This document shows, piece after piece, positions 6,671 through 10,379 of a stretch of 10,379 bases of DNA (positions are counted from its first letter, which is position 1; each line of letters opens with the position of its first letter). Source of the stretch: an uncultured Collinsella sp. (lineage in GTDB: Bacteria > Actinomycetota > Coriobacteriia > Coriobacteriales > Coriobacteriaceae); contig UQXT01000072.1 in NCBI GenBank assembly GCA_900545075.1, forward strand, positions 1-10,379, written 5' to 3'. A program made the position numbers and the translations under genes. The notes under the pieces are model-generated. The model worked only from the letters and a program-made list of their open reading frames with translations, had not been told where the DNA came from and searched no databases.

Positions 6671-8101
6671 CTAGCGCTCGGAAATCGGACCGTTCTCAAG
6701 CTCATCCTCGCTAAAGCCAAAGAACCAGGCAACGGCAAAGCTTACGATAAAGCCAGCTGCCGAAGCGATAGCGGCACAGATCAGGTTCTCGTTGCCACCG
6801 CCGACAAACGTCATAATATTGAGCACGTTGGAAGCAGCACCAGCAAGATAGGCATTCACATGCAAAGCGAGCGCCCCGGCACCGGCGACAAATGAACCCG
6901 CCATGCAGGCAACGAACAGTTTACGATAGCGGAACAGCATGCCATAGATGAACGGCTCGCCGACGCCTCCGATGAGCTGGGCGACAAGATAGCCGGCACA
7001 CAGGCTCTTTTCCTCCTTATTACGGAGTTTGAGCCATGTCGCAATCTCCACTCCATAGGCAGCCCACAGCGCAACCGTAGCAGCGACCATAATAAAGCTG
7101 TCAGAGCCCGTCGACATGAAGTTTGCAATGGCAATCATAATGACCGCGACATGCATGCCCGTAATGACCATGGGCAACCAAATTGCTGCAAGCAAGCCGC
7201 CACCAATAATCGCCGCGATGCCACCCTCGGCGCCGAGGAACCCAAAGATTGCAGCCAGGCCGTTGCCGCACAAAGAGCCAAGAGGGGCAAGCAGGCAAAG
7301 CGCAAAGGGGACAGTCAGAGCAAGCGTGCAAAGCGGCGTAAACACCGTAGTAAGCGAATCAGGCATATGCTTGCGCAGGAACTTTTCGAAGACGGACATC
7401 AAGGCCACTGTGAGCAGAACGGGAATGACCGTCTGTGCATAGTTTTCAGGCACGCAGGGAATGCCGTAAACGCTAAAGGCTTTTCCCTCGGCTGCCATTT
7501 GCATAAACGTCGGTTCGATAAGCACACCGCCCATAAAAGCACCGTACATAGGCGTGGCGCCAATGTTCTTGGCGGCCGAAAAGCCCAAGAAGACTGGTAT
7601 AAAGTAGAACGTCACGTTGTAGAGCATATTGAGCAGGACATATAGATCGCTCGTATCCGCAATGAGATTGAGCATCGTTGGCCCGAGTACGACGGCAACG
7701 GTTTTGAACATGCCCGACGCAAGCAGCAATGGAATCATCGGAACCATGGAGCCCGAGAGGTAGTTAAGAATCGCATTGCCAACGGCTGCCGGGGTAAGCG
7801 GTGTTTTGACTCCACTTGCGTCGAGGTTCTCGTCGATACTCTCCTGCTTGGCCAAGCCGCTCATCTTGATGAGCTCGTCATATACCTTAGGCACGTTTTG
7901 CCCAATAATCACCTGGAACTGCCCGCCAGATATTTGAGCGCCGATGACGCCGTTAACTTTTTTAACAGCGTTAATGTCGGGCAACTCCATATCCTTAAGG
8001 TTAAAACGCAGACGCGTCATGCAGTGGGCTGCAAAGGTGATGTTGTCTTTGCCACCCAACGCCTCGAGCACATCGGCTGCGATCTTCTTATTGTCAGCCA
8101 T
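6671..8101 (-). CDS. PTS sugar permease, EIIBC (glucose/beta-glucoside superfamily)
   Basis: This is a membrane permease that imports a sugar while phosphorylating it, taking phosphate from EIIA. The 476-aa product has an N-terminal EIIB domain (about 1-85) with phospho-cysteine Cys27 in HCMTRLRF, a linker, and an EIIC membrane domain (about 105-465) with some ten hydrophobic segments, GMH (315-317) and GGVGEPFIYG (378-387), the counterpart of the GITEP sugar-binding motif with Glu382. There is no C-terminal EIIA domain, so EIIA must come from elsewhere. EIIBC proteins of this size include sucrose, trehalose, arbutin-type and MurNAc permeases; the substrate cannot be fixed. The start at 8101 follows GAAAGGGAAG; the frame is open 44 codons further but unlike the family there. 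The LicT-type gene upstream suggests antitermination control and a beta-glucoside-like substrate. Confidence 0.93.
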   Translation of the reverse strand: MADNKKIAADVLEALGGKDNITFAAHCMTRLRFNLKDMELPDINAVKKVNGVIGAQISGGQFQVIIGQNVPKVYDELIKMSGLAKQESIDENLDASGVKTPLTPAAVGNAILNYLSGSMVPMIPLLLASGMFKTVAVVLGPTMLNLIADTSDLYVLLNMLYNVTFYFIPVFLGFSAAKNIGATPMYGAFMGGVLIEPTFMQMAAEGKAFSVYGIPCVPENYAQTVIPVLLTVALMSVFEKFLRKHMPDSLTTVFTPLCTLALTVPFALCLLAPLGSLCGNGLAAIFGFLGAEGGIAAIIGGGLLAAIWLPMVITGMHVAVIMIAIANFMSTGSDSFIMVAATVALWAAYGVEIATWLKLRNKEEKSLCAGYLVAQLIGGVGEPFIYGMLFRYRKLFVACMAGSFVAGAGALALHVNAYLAGAASNVLNIMTFVGGGNENLICAAIASAAGFIVSFAVAWFFGFSEDELENGPISER

Positions 8102-8131
8102 ATCATCTTCCCTTTCGAACGATCCGGTTCC

Positions 8132-8154
8132 TTCCTCGCTGCGCGCGCGAGGAA
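8132..8154 (-). other. Leader hairpin in front of the PTS gene
   Basis: TTCCTCGC (8132-8139) and GCGAGGAA (8147-8154) form a perfect 8-bp stem with a 7-base loop, about 30 bases before the EIIBC start codon. On the minus-strand mRNA no T-run follows, so it is a leader structure, not a terminator. Confidence 0.45.
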
Positions 8155-8195
8155 ACAAAGCGGACGGTGGCCTGCCGCCCACATGGAAATATTCG

Positions 8196-8223
8196 ATTGT
8201 TGAGGAAAACGGCGTAAAGACAA
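8196..8223 (-). promoter_or_regulatory. Possible promoter of the PTS gene
   Basis: On the minus strand TTGTCT (8218-8223) and AACAAT (8196-8201) stand 16 bases apart, a weak sigma-70-like pair with the same -35 as the better promoter of the antiterminator gene (9354-9359). If real, the PTS gene has its own start as well as read-through from upstream. This is a weak call. Confidence 0.25.
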
Positions 8224-8266
8224 AAAGCTCCAAAACGAGACATCGACAGGTCGCCCTGTCTTTACG
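8213..8266 (-). promoter_or_regulatory. Mutually exclusive hairpins upstream of the PTS gene
   Basis: An outer perfect inverted repeat, CGTAAAGACA (8213-8222) with TGTCTTTACG (8257-8266), overlaps an inner perfect hairpin, GACAGG (8245-8250) with CCTGTC (8255-8260) and a GCGA loop on the minus strand. Both need bases 8257-8260, so only one can form. A TTTTT run lies within the outer loop. This arrangement, between an antiterminator gene and the permease gene, is what one expects of a switchable leader; no match to the known RAT consensus was found. Confidence 0.4.
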
Positions 8267-8282
8267 TCACGCTTCGGAAGCT

Positions 8283-8327
8283 CAGCTCTCGAATAACACC
8301 TTATGTGGCCCAAGGTTATCAGCTCTG
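8283..8327 (-). other. Imperfect stem-loop in the antiterminator-PTS gap
   Basis: On the minus strand GATAACCTT (about 8312-8320) can pair with AAGG.GTTAT.C (about 8291-8302) with bulges, flanked by AGCT/AGCT pairs, around a loop of about nine bases. Internal bulges are also typical of PRD-protein RNA targets, but the sequence is not the known RAT consensus. The rest of the 303-base gap 8102-8404 holds a direct repeat CGAACGGTA (8365-8373 and 8386-8394) and no gene. Confidence 0.25.
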
Positions 8328-8404
8328 CCATGTGAACGGCGGCCTCATGGCGCCCAAAACCCTGCGAACGGTAGGCTTTCTTCCCCGAACGGTATTGAAA
8401 GCGC

Positions 8405-9262
8405 CTATTTGTCGGCTAACACCTCGCCCGTCACGTTGCCGGCATAGACCCGATTGACATGGAGCATGAGATACACCTTCTCCTCGGGCACGATGGAGGC
8501 ATGATACGTTTCCTCGATAAGTTCTGCCATTTTGTCAACACAAGCCGCTATAGCCGGATGCTCTTCACAGAGAGGACGATAGAGCGCCGCATTATCGGTA
8601 TTAAGCGGCTCCCCGGTGCGGACGCGCTCTAACAAGTAGCGTACATGAGTGTCATAGCGTGCATAGTCAAAAGCATCGCGGTCAACGACGATAGCAAGAT
8701 CTTTCTCGATAATCGCTACGAGCTTTTCGATCAGACGTTCCTCGCGGCGGACGTCGTTTGACTTTGCCTTACTAGAACTTGCCATAACGCTGTTAACAAT
8801 ACAGAGCGCGATGCCTGCCATCTCCCCGCGTGGCATAGATAAACCGAATTCGCGCTCTATGCCAGCATGGGCAAGCGCCGCAATCTTAAATTCAATGGGA
8901 TATTGTTGCTGAACGTCACAAGAAAGCGGCATCTGAACATACATGTGCTCACGGCAGCGCTTGATGGCAAAACTGATATGGTCGGCAAGCGTAAAAGGGA
9001 GGTTCGCCGACAGCTCACGCGAAATGTTGGTGCGCGCGACATCGGCAATCTGCGCACTAAATTCCATTACCTTGGGATCGATCTCGTTAAGAAGTGGCAG
9101 GTAGCGTGCATCAACGTTGTAAAACGTGCGCTCAATCTGCGCAAGCGAAACCTCATCGGGGCCGTCAGGGAAACCAATGCCTTTCCCCAGCGCCACAAGC
9201 TCGGTTCCCTTATCGTTGACAAGCAAGGCGGCATTGTGATTAATGCGCTTAACGACCCTCAT
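8405..9262 (-). CDS. BglG/LicT-family transcription antiterminator (PRD protein)
   Basis: Such proteins bind a leader RNA and stop a terminator from forming when the cognate sugar is being transported; EII-dependent and HPr-dependent phosphorylation of two PTS regulation domains sets their activity. The 285-aa product has the RNA-binding CAT domain (1-55, MRVVKRINHNAALLV and ALGKGIGF), PRD1 (about 66-170) and PRD2 (about 172-280). Conserved histidine positions appear as His95 (ADHISFAI), His206 (DTHVRYL) and His268 (LMLHVNR). The fourth, the second PRD1 histidine normally in IALHIVN, is Cys154 (IALCIVNS). The start is set by GGAGG 4 bases ahead. Length fits LicT (about 277). It lies just upstream of the EIIBC gene on the same strand, its natural target. 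Confidence 0.95.
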   Translation of the reverse strand: MRVVKRINHNAALLVNDKGTELVALGKGIGFPDGPDEVSLAQIERTFYNVDARYLPLLNEIDPKVMEFSAQIADVARTNISRELSANLPFTLADHISFAIKRCREHMYVQMPLSCDVQQQYPIEFKIAALAHAGIEREFGLSMPRGEMAGIALCIVNSVMASSSKAKSNDVRREERLIEKLVAIIEKDLAIVVDRDAFDYARYDTHVRYLLERVRTGEPLNTDNAALYRPLCEEHPAIAACVDKMAELIEETYHASIVPEEKVYLMLHVNRVYAGNVTGEVLADK

Positions 9263-9330
9263 GATGCCTCCGAAAATAGGCGCAGCCGAAGGGCAAGCGC
9301 AATGAATTCCAGTTAAGATGGTTCGCCTCG

Positions 9331-9359
9331 ATTATTCCACGCAACGTCACGCGAGACAA
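9331..9359 (-). promoter_or_regulatory. Promoter of the antiterminator gene
   Basis: On the minus strand TTGTCT (9354-9359) and AATAAT (9331-9336) are 17 bases apart, a good sigma-70-like pair, about 69 bases before the start codon. The leader between (about 9263-9324) can form a small stem of GCGC and GCC with a CTTC loop near 9279-9300, followed by CTATTTTC. No RAT-consensus site was recognised. Confidence 0.55.
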
Positions 9360-9379
9360 GCAAACCCGAGCTCCCACAA

Positions 9380-9435
9380 CCTACCAAAAAGGGACAGGTT
9401 TGTTTTGGCAGGTTTTATCTGGGGAAACGTAAACA
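9380..9435 (-). repeat. Palindromic repeat, family B, copy 3
   Basis: CCTACCAAAA (9380-9389) and TTTTGGCAGG (9403-9412) flank a GGGACAGGTTTG centre; the single arm difference is a G-T pair on the minus strand. On that strand it reads as the elements at 2405-2445 and 5610-5642 do, with the same CCAGATAAAACC flank. Like copy 2 it follows the 3' end of a minus-strand coding region and is joined to the hairpin at 9436-9466. Confidence 0.8.
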
Positions 9436-9470
9436 GGGCCGCGACACTTATATGGCGTCGCGGCCCTTTT
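9436..9470. terminator. Terminator hairpin after the transketolase region
   Basis: GGGCCGCGAC (9436-9445) and GTCGCGGCCC (9457-9466) are a perfect 10-bp GC-rich stem with an 11-base loop. TTTT follows on plus, and TGTTTACGTTT on minus. The only coding region it can close is on the minus strand, the transketolase subunit. The same stem-loop, with three G-T changes, closes the Nif3-like gene at 5664-5697. Confidence 0.7.
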
Positions 9471-9509
9471 CCTTGGAGAAGGATCGATTAGTTGAGCGGG
9501 ATGACCGCT

Positions 9510-9587
9510 CTAGTCTTCGAGTCCGCTATTGATGAGCTCCGCGATCTCAACGGGATCGGTGCTCGCGAGAGGCGGCGGTATACCCAA
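9510..9587 (-). pseudogene. Coding-like C-terminal tail downstream of the transketolase gene
   Basis: On the minus strand one frame reads LGIPPPLASTDPVEIAELIN and then SGLED before a TAG at 9510-9512. The composition looks like a real protein C-terminus. It is in the same frame as the transketolase gene but separated from it by two stops, TAA (9630-9632) and a TGA at about 9591-9593, and it has no good start codon or ribosome-binding site. It could be a remnant of a lost gene or a chance reading. I do not recognise the family. Confidence 0.3.
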
Positions 9588-9629
9588 TCGTCACTTGGTT
9601 GGCAGATACCAATCCCGTGGAAGTCTTCC

Positions 9630-10379
9630 TTACAACACAGACCTGACCGCAGCTTCGATACCGTCGGCGTCCAAACCGTACTTGCGCAGCAAATCGACCG
9701 CAGGGCCGGACTCGCCGTACACATCACGCACGCCGACGCGTCGCATCGGCACCGGATGCTGCTCCGCGAGCACCGAAGCCACGGCCTCGCCAAGACCACC
9801 GATAATCGAATGTTCCTCGGCGGTGACCACGCGACCGGTCTTCTTGGCACTGGCAACCACCAGGCGCTCATCAAGCGGCTTGATCGTGTGCATGTTGATG
9901 ACCTCGGCGTCAATACCATCGGCAGCAAGCGCCTCGGCAGCCTCAAGCGCCTCGGCGACCATGAGGCCACAAGCGATGATGGTCACATCGGACCCCTCGC
10001 GCACGACCACGCCGCGGGCAATCTTGAACTCATAGTCCTCGCGGTCGTTGATGACCGGTGTTGCCAGGCGGCCGAAGCGCATGTAGACCGGACCCTCAAA
10101 CTCATAGGCAGCGCGCACGCAAGCACGAGCCTCGATGTCATCGGCGGGAACGATCACCGTCATCCCCGGGATCGTGCGCATGAGCGCAATGTCCTCACAG
10201 CACTGATGCGTGGCGCCGTCTTCGCCGACCGAGATGCCCGCATGCGTGGCGCCGATTTTGACATTGAGGTGCGGATAGCCGATGGAATTACGAACTTGCT
10301 CGTACGCGCGGCCGGCGGCGAACATGGCAAAGGTGCTCGCAAAGGCAACGTGGCCCGTGGTCGCAATGCCGGCGGCAAG
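9630..10379 (-). CDS. Transketolase C-terminal subunit (5' end beyond the window)
   Basis: Transketolase moves two-carbon units between sugar phosphates in the non-oxidative pentose phosphate pathway, with thiamine diphosphate. The 249 residues visible, still open at the right edge, cover part of the pyrimidine-binding domain (AFASTFAMFAAGRAYEQVRN, GATHAGISVGEDGATHQ, IPGMTVIVPADD) and the C-terminal domain (VTIIACGLMVAEALEAAEAL, KPLDE, TAEEHSIIGGLGEAVA), ending GIEAAVRSVL. The layout suggests the C-terminal half of a split transketolase, common in Actinobacteria and Firmicutes; the N-terminal subunit would be upstream, out of view. The related 1-deoxyxylulose-5-phosphate synthase is less likely because its C-terminal signatures are missing. 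It stops at TAA 9630-9632; the 367-base gap to the antiterminator gene holds a coding-like tail, a terminator, a repeat and a promoter. Confidence 0.9.
   Translation of the reverse strand, partial: LAAGIATTGHVAFASTFAMFAAGRAYEQVRNSIGYPHLNVKIGATHAGISVGEDGATHQCCEDIALMRTIPGMTVIVPADDIEARACVRAAYEFEGPVYMRFGRLATPVINDREDYEFKIARGVVVREGSDVTIIACGLMVAEALEAAEALAADGIDAEVINMHTIKPLDERLVVASAKKTGRVVTAEEHSIIGGLGEAVASVLAEQHPVPMRRVGVRDVYGESGPAVDLLRKYGLDADGIEAAVRSVL

Noticed and set aside
8102..8404. Classical RAT antiterminator target for the LicT-type protein
   Set aside because: I looked for the known GGATTGTTAC...GCAGGCAAAACC-type consensus on the minus strand here and in 9263-9380 and found only partial, unconvincing likenesses.
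9488..9970. Minus-strand open frame of 160 codons overlapping the transketolase end
   Set aside because: It is out of frame with the transketolase, is Arg/Ser/Pro-rich as expected for a shifted GC-rich frame, and has no start signal.

Overview
The window looks like chromosomal DNA of a moderately GC-rich gut actinobacterium of the class Coriobacteriia, most likely a Collinsella-like organism. This is an inference from the protein flavour, the single split-type transketolase subunit, the PTS/antiterminator combination and the many short palindromic repeats between genes. No database search was possible. I see no phage, transposase, CRISPR, rRNA or tRNA gene. Eight protein genes are recognisable, one of them cut by the right edge.

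Left part (1-2509): glmS lies on the minus strand, closed by a strong terminator. The 548-base gap to the next gene carries a likely glmS operator and a cluster of five palindromic elements from three families. Middle (2510-5432): a LacI-type regulator (plus), a beta-phosphoglucomutase-like HAD phosphatase (minus, convergent with the regulator across a shared terminator) and larE (plus, divergent from the HAD gene).

Right part (5610-9380): a minus-strand group reads, in transcription order, LicT/BglG-type antiterminator, PTS EIIBC permease and a Nif3-like metal protein, and ends in a hairpin joined to a repeat element. Upstream of it on the same strand is the C-terminal part of a transketolase C-subunit (9630-10379), followed by a short coding-like tail and another copy of the same hairpin-repeat unit. 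The likely logic of the cluster is that sugar uptake by EIIBC (with EIIA and HPr supplied from elsewhere) is sensed by the antiterminator. What the Nif3-like protein does there is unknown, and no phospho-glycosidase is present.

The most unusual material is between the genes: a repeat family with three copies here (2405, 5610, 9380), two of which carry a conserved terminator-like hairpin; a second family sharing its GGGACAGG core; a set of four GTTACAGATCGAG boxes; overlapping alternative hairpins ahead of the PTS gene; and an antiterminator in which one conserved phospho-histidine position appears to be cysteine. I do not see a convincing wholly new multi-gene system.
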